Source of the DNA: Caballeronia arationis
GTDB taxonomy: Bacteria; Pseudomonadota; Gammaproteobacteria; Burkholderiales; Burkholderiaceae
Length of the DNA: 64,000 nt
Assembly: GCF_001544975.2 (NCBI RefSeq)
Contig: NZ_FCOG02000016.1
Location: forward strand, 1 to 64,000
Direction: 5' to 3'
Shown here: positions 51,275 through 61,276 of the stretch, in pieces
How positions within the stretch are numbered: the stretch's first letter is position 1
How the letters are laid out: each line of letters begins with the position of its first letter
The notes under the pieces: model-generated
Seen by the model: the letters and a program-made list of their open reading frames with translations, nothing else
The model's database searches: none
What the model was told of the DNA's origin: nothing
Program-made: the position numbers and the translations under genes

Positions 51275-52516
51275 ATGGCAACACCGCTTACATGGCAGAC
51301 GGCGGCGCGCGGCGAGTCGCATCGATGGAAGGTGCTGGGCGTAGGAGTTGCCGCCAATGCGAGTTTTTCGGCGGCTTCGGCCGGCATTCCGACGACGGCC
51401 GTCTGGCTGCGCTCGGGCTATCACCTCGGCAACGCGGAACTTGGCCTCGCACTCGGTGCCATGGGGCTGGGCGTCGCGGTGTCGGAATTGCCGTGGGGCA
51501 TGCTGACCGACCGCTGGGGCGACCGGCCCGTGCTCCTCGCCGGCCTCGCGGCCACCGCCGCCGCGCTCTTCGCGATGGCGCTCTTCGTCGTGCCGCACGG
51601 CGGCCATCCGGTTCCCGCGCTCGGCTGGCTGGTGTTCGGCATGTGCCTGACCGGGCTCGTCGGCGGCAGCGTCAACGGGTCGAGCGGACGCGCCGTCATG
51701 GCATGGTTTCGCGAAGGCGAGCGCGGACTCGCGATGAGCATCCGTCAGACGGCCGTGCCGCTCGGCGGCGGATTGGGCGCGCTCGTACTGCCGTGGCTCG
51801 CGGCATCGCACGGATTCGCGGCCGTCTACGGCGTGCTTGCGGCGATGTGCGCGGTATCGGGCGCGTTCGCCTGGCGGTGGCTGCACGAGCCGTCGTTTGC
51901 GCAGACTTCGGCAGGCGTCGCACGCGCCCCTGCGCCTGAGGCCGAACCCCTGCGCGACACGCAAATCTGGCGCGTCGTGCTCGGCATCGGTTTGCTCTGT
52001 TCGCCGCAGATGGCCGTGCTCACCTTCGCGACCGTGTTCCTCCACGACGCCGCGCACCTCGGCATCGCCGCGATCAGCGGGACGATGGCCGTCGTGCAGG
52101 CCGGCGCAATGGCGATGCGCGTCTGGAGCGGCCGCTACACCGACCGTCGCGGCAACCGGCGCGCGTATATGCGCGGCTCGACGCTCGTCGCGGCGGCATC
52201 GTTCGCCGTGCTCGCGGCGGCGCTCGAAGGATTCGACGCGTCCGGCACGCTGCTGATGGCGCTCGTCGCGTTCGCGGGTATCTGCGTGTCGGCGTGGCAC
52301 GGGGTCGCGTACACCGAACTCGCGACGCTCGCCGGCACCGCGCGCGCCGGAACCGCGCTCGGCATGGCGAACACGGCGGTCTACGCCGGACTCTTCGTGA
52401 CGCCGCTCGCGATTCCACACCTGCTCGCGGCAGGCTCGTGGGGCGCGGTCTGGTTCGTGGCAGGGCTGTGCGCGCTCGGCGCCTATCCATTGTTTCCGAA
52501 GCCCCGGCGACCTTAA
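51275..52516 (+). CDS. MFS transporter
   Basis: 413 aa with about 12 hydrophobic segments. The loop 2-3 signature MLTDRWGDRPVLLAG (variant of GxxxDRxGRR) and its second-half counterpart SGRYTDRRGNRRAYM mark the major facilitator superfamily. Substrate unknown; the divergent LysR partner suggests inducible efflux or uptake of a small molecule. ATG at 51275 with GGGAGAGCAGGA upstream. A GST gene follows within 60 nt and may belong to the same transcript, hinting at handling of an electrophile (inference). Confidence 0.9.
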   Translation: MATPLTWQTAARGESHRWKVLGVGVAANASFSAASAGIPTTAVWLRSGYHLGNAELGLALGAMGLGVAVSELPWGMLTDRWGDRPVLLAGLAATAAALFAMALFVVPHGGHPVPALGWLVFGMCLTGLVGGSVNGSSGRAVMAWFREGERGLAMSIRQTAVPLGGGLGALVLPWLAASHGFAAVYGVLAAMCAVSGAFAWRWLHEPSFAQTSAGVARAPAPEAEPLRDTQIWRVVLGIGLLCSPQMAVLTFATVFLHDAAHLGIAAISGTMAVVQAGAMAMRVWSGRYTDRRGNRRAYMRGSTLVAAASFAVLAAALEGFDASGTLLMALVAFAGICVSAWHGVAYTELATLAGTARAGTALGMANTAVYAGLFVTPLAIPHLLAAGSWGAVWFVAGLCALGAYPLFPKPRRP

Positions 52517-52569
52517 ACTGGCTGTCCCAAAATAATCAGCAACCATCTTGCATGGGACGGAGCCAGACC

Positions 52570-53196
52570 TTGATCCTGATCGGCCAATACGATTCCCCGT
52601 TCGTGCGACGCGTCGGCGTCGCGCTGACGCTCTACGCGATGCCTTTCGAGCAGAAGCCGTGGTCGGTCTTCGGCGACGCCGCGAAGATCGCGCCGTTCAA
52701 CCCGTTGATCCGCGTGCCGACGCTCGTGCTCGATTCAGGCGAAGTGCTGATCGAGAGCGCGATGATCCTCGACTATCTCGACGAGGAAGCGGGCGCGCAA
52801 AGGCGAATGATGGCCGCGTCGGGGCCCGCGCGGCGTCAGGCGCAGAAGGTCTGCGCGCTGGCGACGGGTCTCGGCGACAAGGCCGTCGCGCTGGTCTACG
52901 AGCGCGTGCTGCACAAGGAGAAATCTGAGGTGTGGGTGGAACGCTGCACGGGACAGGTGGAGCGTGTGATGGACGTGCTGGAAGCGGACCGCGCGGCACG
53001 CGCCACGCCCTGGTGGTTCGGCGACGCCATCGGTCACGCCGACATCACGGTGGCCTGCGCGCTGCGATTTGCGCGCGAGGCGCATCCGGCGCTCTTCACG
53101 GCGACGCGCTGGCCGACGCTCATCGCGCATTCCGACCGCTGCGAGGCGCTACCGGCGTTTCAGGCGATCGTCCAGCCGTTCAATCCGCCGAGCTGA
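52570..53196 (+). CDS. glutathione S-transferase family protein
   Basis: 208 aa from the TTG start. Thioredoxin-like N-domain ILIGQYDSPFVRRVGVALTL, in which Ser of YDSPF is the likely catalytic residue, then RVPTLVLDSGEVLIESAMIL (glutathione-binding SxxI) and DYLDEEAG; the helical C-domain has WWFGDAIGHADITVACAL. TTG 52570 has GGAG at good spacing and starts exactly at the fold; ATG 52552 is an alternative without a ribosome site. Just downstream of the MFS gene and convergent with tsaD. Confidence 0.88.
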   Translation: MILIGQYDSPFVRRVGVALTLYAMPFEQKPWSVFGDAAKIAPFNPLIRVPTLVLDSGEVLIESAMILDYLDEEAGAQRRMMAASGPARRQAQKVCALATGLGDKAVALVYERVLHKEKSEVWVERCTGQVERVMDVLEADRAARATPWWFGDAIGHADITVACALRFAREAHPALFTATRWPTLIAHSDRCEALPAFQAIVQPFNPPS

Positions 53197-53204
53197 ATGG
53201 AGGT

Positions 53205-54233
53205 TCAGGCGGCCGCGAGCGAGGTCAAATCCCAGCGCGGCTTGACGGTGAACGCGTAGTCGCGCACGGCCTGCTCCGGCCAGCGCGACAGACGCAGCGC
53301 GCCGGCAAGCGCGATCATCGCGCCGTTGTCGGTGCAGAGCGAGAGGTCGGGATAGTGCACGTCGAAGCGGCGCTTTTTCGCCGCCGCCGACAGCGCTTCG
53401 CGCAATTGCCGGTTCGCGCCCACGCCGCCCGCGACCACGAGCCGCGAAAGTCCGGTTGCCTTTAGCGCGGCGAGTGACTTCGCGGTGAGCACGTCGACGG
53501 CGGCATCGACGAAACCGCGCGCCAGATCCGCCTTCGCCTGTTCGCAGACATTCGCGCCAAGCTTGCGGCTCTGCGTGAGGACCGCGGTTTTCAGGCCGCT
53601 GAAGCTGAAATCGAGGTCGCCGGAGTGCAGCATCGGACGCGGCAACGTGACCGCGCCCGGCGTGCCGAACTCCGCCATCCGCGAGACTTCCGGGCCGCCC
53701 GGATAGCCGAGGCCGAGCAGTTTCGCGGTCTTGTCGAACGCTTCGCCGGCGGCGTCGTCGAGCGTCTCGCCCAGCGTTTCGTACACGCCGACGTCGGTCA
53801 CGCGCATCAGCTGCGTATGCCCGCCCGAGACCAGGAGCGCCACGAACGGAAACGGCGGCGGCTCGTCGACCAAGAGCGGCGAGAGCAGGTGCCCTTCGAG
53901 GTGATGGATGCCGACGGTCGGCTTGTCCCACGCCATCGCAAGCGAATTCGCGACGCTCGCGCCCACCAGCAGCGCGCCCGCGAGGCCGGGGCCCTGCGTG
54001 AACGCGATGGCGTCGATGTCGCCGCGTCCGACGCGGGCTTCCGTCATCACCTGTTCGAGCAGCGGCAACGCGCGCCGGATGTGATCGCGCGAAGCCAGTT
54101 CCGGCACGACCCCACCGTATTCGCGATGCATCGCGATCTGCGAATGCAGCGCGTGCGAAAGCAGGCCGCGCCCGGTGTCGTAGAGCGCGAGGCCGGTTTC
54201 GTCGCAGGAGCTTTCGATGCCTAGAACTAGCAT
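53205..54233 (-). CDS. tsaD: tRNA N6-threonylcarbamoyladenosine transferase component TsaD
   Basis: Attaches threonylcarbamoyl to A37 of ANN-decoding tRNAs, with TsaB and TsaE. 342 aa. Start [19 protein letters not shown]; iron-binding [11 protein letters not shown]; ATPase-like elements [45 protein letters not shown] and [12 protein letters not shown]. The annotated frame has an ATG eight codons earlier (54257), but homology begins at 54233. As in E. coli, it is divergent from the macromolecular synthesis genes, here with a flavoprotein gene between. Confidence 0.96.
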   Translation of the reverse strand: MLVLGIESSCDETGLALYDTGRGLLSHALHSQIAMHREYGGVVPELASRDHIRRALPLLEQVMTEARVGRGDIDAIAFTQGPGLAGALLVGASVANSLAMAWDKPTVGIHHLEGHLLSPLLVDEPPPFPFVALLVSGGHTQLMRVTDVGVYETLGETLDDAAGEAFDKTAKLLGLGYPGGPEVSRMAEFGTPGAVTLPRPMLHSGDLDFSFSGLKTAVLTQSRKLGANVCEQAKADLARGFVDAAVDVLTAKSLAALKATGLSRLVVAGGVGANRQLREALSAAAKKRRFDVHYPDLSLCTDNGAMIALAGALRLSRWPEQAVRDYAFTVKPRWDLTSLAAA

Positions 54234-54343
54234 GGGAATCAACAGTTTAGGGAACATGAAAGTATAGCAGCGGGGCCATTCTCGCGTTCCCGCCAGCGGC
54301 GTCGCGGCAGGCGCGCCGGTTAGCGCCGGTTACAATGCGCGCC

Positions 54344-55576
54344 ATGGAATCCTTTGATATTGCCGTCATCGGCGCGGGCGCGGCCGGCATGATGTGCGCC
54401 GCGGTCGCAGCACAAAGCGGCCGCCGCGTCGTCCTGATCGACCACGCCGAGCGCCTCGCCGAAAAAATCCGCATCTCCGGCGGCGGGCGCTGCAACTTCA
54501 CGAACATCAACGCGGGACCGGCCAATTTTCTGTCGGCGAATCCGCATTTCTGCCGCTCGGCGCTCGCCCGCTACACGCCGCGCGATTTCCTCGCGCTGCT
54601 GAAGCAATACCGCGTGAGCTGGCACGAAAAGCACAAGGGCCAGCTTTTCTGCGACGACTCGAGCGAATCGGTCATCGATCTCCTCAAGAGCGAATGCGAC
54701 GCCGGGCGCGTCGCGTGGCGCCGACCGGTGACCGTCGAAGCGATCCGCCGCGACAGCGAACGCTTCGCGCTCGACACGACGGCCGGCACGATCGAAGCGG
54801 CGGCGCTCGTGATCGCGACGGGCGGGTTGTCGATTCCGAAGATCGGCGCGACGGATTTCGGGTATCGCGTGGCGAAGCAGTTCGGTCACAAGCTCGTCGA
54901 CATGCGTCCGGCGCTCGTGCCGCTCACCTTCGCCGCCGACGACTGGGCGCCGTTTTCAGCACTTTCGGGGCTGTCGGTGGAAGTGGACCTGAGCACCGGC
55001 AAAGGCAAGACGCGCGGTGAGTTCTCCGAGGACCTGCTGCTCACCCATCGCGGGCTGTCCGGCCCGGGCGTGCTGCAGATTTCGAGCTACTGGAATCCGT
55101 CCGAGCCGATCCACATCGACTTGCTGCCGGGCATCGACGCGACCGAGGCGCTGCTTGCCGCGAAAGCGGGCTCGAAGAAGCAGATCGCGACGTTCCTCGC
55201 CGAGCACGTGCCGGTACGTCTCGCGCATACCTGGCTCGAAGCGCAAGGCGTTGCCGCCGATGCCCGTCTCGCCGACCTGCCGGACCGGACGCTGAAAGCG
55301 GTCGGTGAATCACTGTCGCGCTGGACGCTCACCCCAAACGGCACCGAAGGCTATCGCAAGGCCGAGGTGACGCGCGGCGGAGTCGATACGCGCGAACTGT
55401 CCTCGGCGACGATGATGAGCGCGCGCACGCCCGGTCTGTACTTCATCGGCGAGGCGGTAGACGTTACCGGGTGGCTCGGCGGATACAACTTTCAGTGGGC
55501 GTGGGCATCGGGCGTCGCGGCCGGTCAGGCCGCCGCCGAATTCGCCCGCGAGAGGGCGCTGCGCGATTCCGCCTGA
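54344..55576 (+). CDS. HI0933/YhiN-type flavoprotein (aminoacetone-oxidase family)
   Basis: 410 aa FAD-dependent oxidoreductase of unknown substrate. FAD-binding FDIAVIGAGAAGMMCAAVAA, the family signature KIRISGGGRCNFTNIN, TGGLSIPKIGATDFGYRVA, and C-terminal VTRGGVDTRELSSATMMS and YFIGEAVDVTGWLGGYNFQW. ATG at 54344; the frame opens nine bases earlier. Divergent from tsaD with 110 nt between, upstream of the yqeY-dnaG-rpoD block. Confidence 0.9.
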   Translation: MESFDIAVIGAGAAGMMCAAVAAQSGRRVVLIDHAERLAEKIRISGGGRCNFTNINAGPANFLSANPHFCRSALARYTPRDFLALLKQYRVSWHEKHKGQLFCDDSSESVIDLLKSECDAGRVAWRRPVTVEAIRRDSERFALDTTAGTIEAAALVIATGGLSIPKIGATDFGYRVAKQFGHKLVDMRPALVPLTFAADDWAPFSALSGLSVEVDLSTGKGKTRGEFSEDLLLTHRGLSGPGVLQISSYWNPSEPIHIDLLPGIDATEALLAAKAGSKKQIATFLAEHVPVRLAHTWLEAQGVAADARLADLPDRTLKAVGESLSRWTLTPNGTEGYRKAEVTRGGVDTRELSSATMMSARTPGLYFIGEAVDVTGWLGGYNFQWAWASGVAAGQAAAEFARERALRDSA

Positions 55577-55659
55577 GATTCCCGGGAGTCAGATGCCGCA
55601 AGGCTTCGGGGAGCGGTGATGCGGGTCCGGAGCCGACTCGAAACGGCGGATCGACCTGC

Positions 55660-55665
55660 TATACT
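55660..55665 (+). promoter_or_regulatory. -10 element of the possible non-coding transcript
   Basis: TATACT, five of six matches to consensus, about 84 bases after the flavoprotein stop. No good -35 is seen 17 bases upstream. A start near 55672 would give a transcript ending at the terminator at 55805-55836. Confidence 0.4.
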
Positions 55666-55671
55666 CGATCG

Positions 55672-55836
55672 GTACTTTGGGTCGATCGGCGATATCGTAA
55701 ATAGTCCCTCGCGCGGCGCGACGTTCGTGTCGAACGGATCACGTTGAAACGCGACGGGAAGCCTCCATGTGTTCCATTGCCAGCGGATGTCGGCCGCTTC
55801 ATGGCCCGCTTGAGGAAACATCCCAAGCGGGTTTTT
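55672..55836 (+). ncRNA. candidate small RNA or leader upstream of yqeY-dnaG-rpoD
   Basis: About 165 nt between a TATACT -10 and a strong terminator, with no credible coding frame. Several short self-complementary stretches are visible (GCGCGGCGCG; ACGTTC and GAACG; GGCCGC). rpsU normally stands here in the macromolecular synthesis operon, and no S21 coding sequence can be read. It may be a relic of an rpsU transcription unit or a genuine RNA. No known RNA family was recognised. Confidence 0.3.
55805..55836 (+). terminator. intrinsic terminator upstream of yqeY
   Basis: Stem CCCGCTTG / CAAGCGGG with an 11-base loop, followed by TTTTTGCTTTG. It would stop transcription before the yqeY start at 55927, so it acts as an attenuator or as the end of a separate RNA. 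Confidence 0.75.
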
Positions 55837-55926
55837 GCTTTGTTCGCCTCGGTTTGCGTAGCGGCGAAGGCAGCGGCAGACCGGCAGGCCCAATCTCTTC
55901 ATATTTGCAATTGCACCGGGTGAACG

Positions 55927-56373
55927 ATGAGCCTCAAGGACCAGATCAGCGACGACATGAAAACCGCGATGCGCGCACGGGAAACCGAGCGCCTCGGCAC
56001 GATTCGCCTGTTGCTCGCCGCGATCAAGCAGCGTGAAGTCGACGATCGCGTGACGCTCGACGACGCGGCCGTGACCGCCGTCATCGACAAAATGATCAAG
56101 CAGCGCAAGGACTCGATCAGCCAGTTCCAGACCGCCGGCCGCGACGACCTGGTCGCGAAGGAAAGCGCCGAGCTCGCCGTGCTCGCGGCGTACATGCCGG
56201 AGCAGTTGTCGCCCGAGGCGATCGCGGCCGAAGTCCAAGCAGCCGTGGCCGCGACCGGCGCCGCCGGCCCGCAGGACATGGGCAAGGTGATGGGCGTGCT
56301 CAAGCCGAAGCTCGCGGGCAAGGCGGACATGACGGCCGTCTCCGCGCAGGTCAAGGCGGCACTTTCGAAATAA
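55927..56373 (+). CDS. GatB/YqeY domain protein
   Basis: 148 aa: MSLKDQISDDMKTAMRARET, RLGTIRLLLAAIKQREVDDR and KVMGVLKPKLAGKADMTAVS. The domain is shared with the tail of the GatB subunit of amidotransferase, where it contacts tRNA; stand-alone YqeY proteins have no settled function. Usually found between rpsU and dnaG, as part of the macromolecular synthesis operon. ATG at 55927; dnaG starts 12 nt after its stop. Confidence 0.92.
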   Translation: MSLKDQISDDMKTAMRARETERLGTIRLLLAAIKQREVDDRVTLDDAAVTAVIDKMIKQRKDSISQFQTAGRDDLVAKESAELAVLAAYMPEQLSPEAIAAEVQAAVAATGAAGPQDMGKVMGVLKPKLAGKADMTAVSAQVKAALSK

Positions 56374-56385
56374 GCGCGCCGAACG

Positions 56386-58266
56386 GTGATTCCGCACGCG
56401 TTCCTGCAGGACCTGCTCAACCGCGTCGATATCGTCGACGTGGTGGGCCGCTTCGTCCAGTTGAAAAAGGGCGGCGCGAATTTCATGGGTCTGTGCCCGT
56501 TCCATAACGAGAAGAGCCCGTCGTTCACGGTCAGCCCGACCAAGCAGTTCTATCACTGCTTCGGCTGCGGCGCGCACGGCACGGCGATCAGCTTTCTCAT
56601 GGAGCACACCGGGCTCACGTTTCCCGAGGCGGTGAAGGAACTCGCGCAGTCGGTCGGACTGACGGTGCCGCAGGAACCGTCTTCGTTCAGGGGCGGCGGC
56701 GGCGGCGAAGGCTACGCGCCGGCGCCGAGCAAGGCGGTGAGCGTCGCGCTGACGGAAGTCATGCAGACCGCCTGCGATTTCTATCGCAAGCAGTTGCGCG
56801 GCGCGCCGAACGCGATCGCGTATCTGAAAAAGCGTGGACTGACCGGCGAAATCGCCGCGCGCTTCGGCCTCGGTTATGCCCCGGACGGCTGGCAGAACCT
56901 CGAAACCGCCTTCCCCGACTACCGCAACGACAACCTCGTCGAAGCGGGGCTCGTGATCGTCAGCGAGAAAAACGACGCGCAGGGTCAGGCGCGGCGCTAC
57001 GACCGCTTCCGCGAACGCGTGATGTTCCCGATCCGCAACGTGAAGGGCAACGTGATCGGCTTCGGCGGGCGCATTCTCGACAGCGGCGAGCCGAAGTATT
57101 TGAATTCGCCCGAAACGCCTTTATTTAGCAAGGGAAGCGAGCTTTACGGCCTGTTCGAGGCGCGTCTTGCGATTCGCGAACTGGGCTATGTGCTCGTCGT
57201 CGAAGGGTATATGGACGTCGTCGCGCTTGCGCAGCTCGGGTTCGCGAACGCGGTCGCGACGCTCGGCACCGCTTGCACGCCGGTTCACGTCCAGAAGCTG
57301 TTTCGCCAGACCGACACGGTCGTGTTCAGCTTCGACGGCGACTCGGCAGGGCGCCGCGCGGCGCGTCGCGCGCTCGAAGCGTGCCTGCCGCACGCCGCCG
57401 ACAACCGCACGATCCGGTTCCTCTTTCTGCCGAAGGAACACGATCCGGACAGTTACGTGCGCGAGTTCGGCACGGACGGCTTCGGCGAACAGGTCGACCG
57501 GGCGATGCCGCTGTCGCAGTTTCTCCTGAACGAGGTGTTGAACGACAAGGAGCTGGATCAGCCCGAAGGGCGCGCGAAGGCGCTGTTCGACGCGAAGCCG
57601 CTGTTGCAGGCTTTGCCGGCGAACGCGTTGCGGGTGCAGATATTGCACATGCTGGCGGACCGGCTCGCGACGCCGTTCGGAGAGATTGCCGCGCTGTGCG
57701 ACATCGATTCGCGCGCCGCCGCAGTCGCGCGCTCGGCGCTGCCGAAGAGCGAGCGCCGCCGGGTGACGGGCCAGGAGCAGCGGGCGTTGCGCAATCTTGT
57801 GATGTATCCGGGAATCGCGAAAGCGCTCGACAGCGAGGGCGAGCAGACGCTCGTGACCATGACCGAGCACGGCGAGTTGTTCGGGGAGGTGATCGGCCAT
57901 GCGCGCGAGCTGGGCGAGAGCGCGGAATTCCAGATGCTGTCGGATCTGTTGAGAAACGCCGCGAATGCCCCGACATACGAAGATATCTTTCAGGAAATTC
58001 TCGCCTATGATGAAAATGTGCGGGATCTCCTGATGCGCGATCCGGCGGACGAAAGTGCGGCGGAGCGGGTCGCCGAGCAACGCAAGCTGCTCGCGGAGGA
58101 ATTGCAGGCGACCGTTGTAAAACTGCGCCATGACAGCTATCGCGCCCGGCTCGATCAACTGGCGCGGCAGTCGTCGCTCTCGGCGGAGGAAGTTGCCGAA
58201 TTCAGCGAGCTGTCGGCGAAAGCTGCGCAAATGAAGGCGGCGAGAGTGGTGACCCGGGAGAGCTAA
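56386..58266 (+). CDS. dnaG: DNA primase
   Basis: Synthesises RNA primers for replication. 626 aa. N-terminal zinc-binding domain with Cys37, His40, Cys58 and Cys61 (LCPFHNEKSP, YHCFGCG); catalytic TOPRIM core with LVVEGYMDVVALAQLGFANA and FSFDGDSAGRRAARRALEAC; C-terminal DnaB-interacting helical domain from about 440. GTG start at 56386 without a clear ribosome site, 12 nt after yqeY, suggesting translational coupling. The rpoD extended -10 lies just past its stop. Confidence 0.96.
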   Translation: MIPHAFLQDLLNRVDIVDVVGRFVQLKKGGANFMGLCPFHNEKSPSFTVSPTKQFYHCFGCGAHGTAISFLMEHTGLTFPEAVKELAQSVGLTVPQEPSSFRGGGGGEGYAPAPSKAVSVALTEVMQTACDFYRKQLRGAPNAIAYLKKRGLTGEIAARFGLGYAPDGWQNLETAFPDYRNDNLVEAGLVIVSEKNDAQGQARRYDRFRERVMFPIRNVKGNVIGFGGRILDSGEPKYLNSPETPLFSKGSELYGLFEARLAIRELGYVLVVEGYMDVVALAQLGFANAVATLGTACTPVHVQKLFRQTDTVVFSFDGDSAGRRAARRALEACLPHAADNRTIRFLFLPKEHDPDSYVREFGTDGFGEQVDRAMPLSQFLLNEVLNDKELDQPEGRAKALFDAKPLLQALPANALRVQILHMLADRLATPFGEIAALCDIDSRAAAVARSALPKSERRRVTGQEQRALRNLVMYPGIAKALDSEGEQTLVTMTEHGELFGEVIGHARELGESAEFQMLSDLLRNAANAPTYEDIFQEILAYDENVRDLLMRDPADESAAERVAEQRKLLAEELQATVVKLRHDSYRARLDQLARQSSLSAEEVAEFSELSAKAAQMKAARVVTRES

Positions 58267-58277
58267 ACCGGCGATGC

Positions 58278-58283
58278 TATAAT
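58278..58283 (+). promoter_or_regulatory. extended -10 promoter element before rpoD
   Basis: TATAAT preceded by TGC gives an extended -10 (TGCTATAAT), 12 nt after the dnaG stop and about 113 nt before the rpoD start. It would let rpoD be transcribed separately from dnaG. The -35 would be in the dnaG 3' end and is weak. Confidence 0.55.
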
Positions 58284-58395
58284 TAAAGGTTTTAAGCAAG
58301 TTGTTTTTTGAGTTTGTTTTCCTTGTGCGGCGCGCGCAAATTGCCCGACGAATCAACCGATTCTGGGCACGGCAAGCGCCCGGCGAAATAGGCAA

Positions 58396-60876
58396 ATGGC
58401 AAAGACTACGAGCGGGAAAAAAGCGACAGGACAGGGCTCGAACGAGCCAGAACGGGCAGCGGCCCACAAGGAGTCAGCTTCTCTCGCGGGCGTGTCGGAA
58501 GCCGGGGCGCGCAAGGCACCGGACTTGAAAAAGAAGGCGCAGGCTGAATCGACTGCGAACAAGGCGTCGGCGACATCGGTCAAGGCCGTGCACGCGCCGG
58601 AGAGAGGGCCCGATGGGGCCGAAACGCTCGCAGGCGAACAGACGGGCAGAAGGGTAGCGGCTGCTATGGAGGGTAGGAACGAGGGTCGAAGTCCGCCTGT
58701 ACGAGAAGGCCCCCGCGACGACCCAGGACATGGCACGCAGGACGAAGCAGCGCGCGCACATTCAGTATCCACGGTTCCATCGGCTGCCGTCCAGCAGCCG
58801 CGAGTCGAGACTAAAGCCGGCACGGCGAATTCCATGACGAAAAAGCTGAACGAAGTACCCGTCGAAGACGACGCAACGCAAAACGCAGAGCCTGCGGCTG
58901 TCGCGGCTCCGTCGGCGAAGGTGAAGGCACGTGATCGGCGCGCGAAGGAAAAAGCGCTGCTGAAGGACGCGTTCGCCTCGGCGGCGCCCGGCACGCTCGA
59001 AGAGCTCGAGGAGCGGCGCTCGAAGCTGCGCGCGCTCATCAAGCTCGGCAAGGAGCGCGGCTACCTGACGTACGCGGAAATCAACGATCACCTGCCCGAC
59101 AACTTCACGGAAACGGAAGCGATCGAAGGGATCATCAGCACGTTCAACGACATGGGCGTTGCCGTCTACGAACAGGCGCCGGATGCCGAAACGCTGCTCC
59201 TGAACGACAACGCGCCCGCCGCTTCCTCCGACGACGAAGTCGAGGAAGAAGCCGAAGTCGCGCTGTCCACCGTCGATTCCGAATTCGGCCGCACGACCGA
59301 CCCGGTCCGCATGTACATGCGTGAAATGGGCACGGTCGAACTGCTCACGCGGGAAGGCGAAATCGAGATCGCGAAGCGGATCGAGGACGGCCTCAAGCAC
59401 ATGGTCATGGCGATCTCCGCCTGCCCGACGACCATCGCGGACATCCTCGCGATGGCCGAGCGCGTGCAGAACGAGGAGACCCGCGTCGACGAACTGGTCG
59501 ACGGCCTGATCGATCCGAACGCCGAGGACGCCGACGGTTTCTCCGAGCAGGAAGCGGAAGCGATCGAAAGCGAAGACGAGGAAGAGGAAGCCGAAGAGAG
59601 CGACGACGAGGAAGAAGAGGACGAAAGCACCGCGCAGGCGAATGCGAACGCCGCTCAGCTCGAAGCGCTCAAGCGCGCGTCGCTGGAGAAGTTCTCGCTG
59701 ATCAGCGAATGGTTCGACAAGATGCGTCGCGCCTACGAGAAGGAAGGCTACAAGTCGAAGGCGTATCTGAAGGCGCAGGAAGCCATCCAGACCGAACTCA
59801 TGTCGATCCGCTTCACTGCGCGTACCGTCGAGCGCCTGTGCGACACCCTGCGCGCGCAGGTGGACGAGGTGCGTCAGGTCGAGCGCCAGATTCTGCACAC
59901 GGTCGTCGACAAGTGCGGCATGCCGCGCGCCGAGTTCATCACGCGCTTCCCGGGCAACGAAACGGATCTCGAATGGTCGGAGAAGGTCGTGACGGAAGGT
60001 CATGGCTATAGCGCGATTCTCGAGCGCAACATTCCCGCGATCCGCGAGCAGCAGCAGCGTCTGCTCGACTTGCAGGCGCGCGTCGTGTTGCCGCTCAAGG
60101 ACCTGAAGGAAACCAACCGCCAGATGGCGGCGGGCGAACTGAAGGCGCGTCAGGCGAAGCGTGAGATGACCGAGGCGAACCTGCGTCTCGTGATTTCTAT
60201 CGCGAAGAAGTACACGAACCGCGGCCTGCAGTTCCTCGACCTGATCCAGGAAGGCAACATCGGCCTGATGAAGGCGGTGGACAAGTTCGAATATCGCCGT
60301 GGCTACAAGTTCTCGACCTACGCGACTTGGTGGATTCGCCAGGCCATCACGCGCTCGATCGCGGACCAGGCGCGCACCATCCGGATTCCGGTTCACATGA
60401 TCGAAACGATCAACAAGATGAACCGGATTTCGCGGCAGATCCTGCAGGAAACCGGTCTCGAGCCGGATCCGGCTACGCTCGCCGAAAAGATGGAGATGCC
60501 GGAAGACAAGATCCGCAAGATCATGAAGATCGCGAAGGAGCCGATCTCGATGGAAACGCCGATCGGCGACGACGACGATTCGCATCTCGGCGACTTCATC
60601 GAGGACACGAACACCGTCGCCCCGGCCGACGCCGCGCTGCACGCGAGCATGCGCGATGTCGTCAAGGACGTGCTCGATTCGTTGACGCCGCGCGAGGCGA
60701 AGGTGCTGCGCATGCGTTTCGGCATCGAAATGAGCACGGACCATACGCTTGAGGAAGTCGGCAAACAGTTCGACGTGACGCGCGAGCGGATTCGTCAGAT
60801 CGAAGCGAAGGCGCTGCGCAAGCTTCGTCACCCGAGCCGCTCCGACAAGCTGAAGTCGTTCCTCGAAGGGAACTGA
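58396..60876 (+). CDS. rpoD: RNA polymerase primary sigma factor (sigma-70)
   Basis: 826 aa, against 613 in E. coli. Region 1.1 is about 195-275 ([40 protein letters not shown]), region 1.2 near [20 protein letters not shown], then a non-conserved insert with a run of Glu/Asp. Region 2 is [20 protein letters not shown] followed by [20 protein letters not shown] and [20 protein letters not shown]. Region 4 is [20 protein letters not shown] with the helix-turn-helix [20 protein letters not shown]. The first ~150 residues are low-complexity, with rare codons (AGA, AGG, GGG, CGA, GTA) at 58600-58800. ATG at 58396. Confidence 0.97.
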   Translation: MAKTTSGKKATGQGSNEPERAAAHKESASLAGVSEAGARKAPDLKKKAQAESTANKASATSVKAVHAPERGPDGAETLAGEQTGRRVAAAMEGRNEGRSPPVREGPRDDPGHGTQDEAARAHSVSTVPSAAVQQPRVETKAGTANSMTKKLNEVPVEDDATQNAEPAAVAAPSAKVKARDRRAKEKALLKDAFASAAPGTLEELEERRSKLRALIKLGKERGYLTYAEINDHLPDNFTETEAIEGIISTFNDMGVAVYEQAPDAETLLLNDNAPAASSDDEVEEEAEVALSTVDSEFGRTTDPVRMYMREMGTVELLTREGEIEIAKRIEDGLKHMVMAISACPTTIADILAMAERVQNEETRVDELVDGLIDPNAEDADGFSEQEAEAIESEDEEEEAEESDDEEEEDESTAQANANAAQLEALKRASLEKFSLISEWFDKMRRAYEKEGYKSKAYLKAQEAIQTELMSIRFTARTVERLCDTLRAQVDEVRQVERQILHTVVDKCGMPRAEFITRFPGNETDLEWSEKVVTEGHGYSAILERNIPAIREQQQRLLDLQARVVLPLKDLKETNRQMAAGELKARQAKREMTEANLRLVISIAKKYTNRGLQFLDLIQEGNIGLMKAVDKFEYRRGYKFSTYATWWIRQAITRSIADQARTIRIPVHMIETINKMNRISRQILQETGLEPDPATLAEKMEMPEDKIRKIMKIAKEPISMETPIGDDDDSHLGDFIEDTNTVAPADAALHASMRDVVKDVLDSLTPREAKVLRMRFGIEMSTDHTLEEVGKQFDVTRERIRQIEAKALRKLRHPSRSDKLKSFLEGN

Positions 60877-60953
60877 CCGGCTCTTGTCTTGCGAGGCGTT
60901 GTGAGGCAAACTCGCAACCCTCGTAGAGCAAGCGCAATGTTCAGATGTATCGA

Positions 60954-60979
60954 AAAGCGCCGCCCGGCGCTTTCTTTTT
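60954..60979 (+). terminator. rpoD terminator
   Basis: Stem AAAGCGCC / GGCGCTTT with loop GCCC, followed by CTTTTTGCCCTTTT. It separates rpoD from the tRNA gene. Confidence 0.82.
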
Positions 60980-60997
60980 GCCCTTTTCTCATTAAAA

Positions 60998-61074
60998 GGG
61001 CCGGAAGCTTAATTGGTATAAGCTGTCGACTCATAATCGACCGATAGTGGGTTCGAGTCCCACCCGGCCCACCA
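60998..61074 (+). tRNA. tRNA with CAU anticodon, probably Ile2 (lysidine-modified)
   Basis: 77 nt including encoded CCA. Acceptor stem GGGCCGG / CCGGCCC, anticodon stem GTCGA / TCGAC with loop CTCATAA (anticodon 61032-61034), T-arm GTGGG TTCGAGT CCCAC. CAU can mean elongator Met or Ile2. C4:G69 and C5:G68 in the acceptor stem match the pairs that TilS uses to recognise tRNA-Ile2 in E. coli, so Ile2 is favoured; the identity is inference. Confidence 0.85.
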
Positions 61075-61276
61075 CTTCGTCTCCCTCCTGTACTCCTCGC
61101 GCGCGCCCGCGCCTGTGCGCCTCGGCTTTGGGCGATGCGCATTAGAATCGCTGAAAGGGCCGAGAGCCTGCGATGTATAAGCTAACGTCAATGAAAATAA
61201 TTAGAACGTTTTGCTATCGTTTATACCTGATCTAGGTCAGCATGATTCGATCTACGCATCAAAAGGAGCGAGAGAC

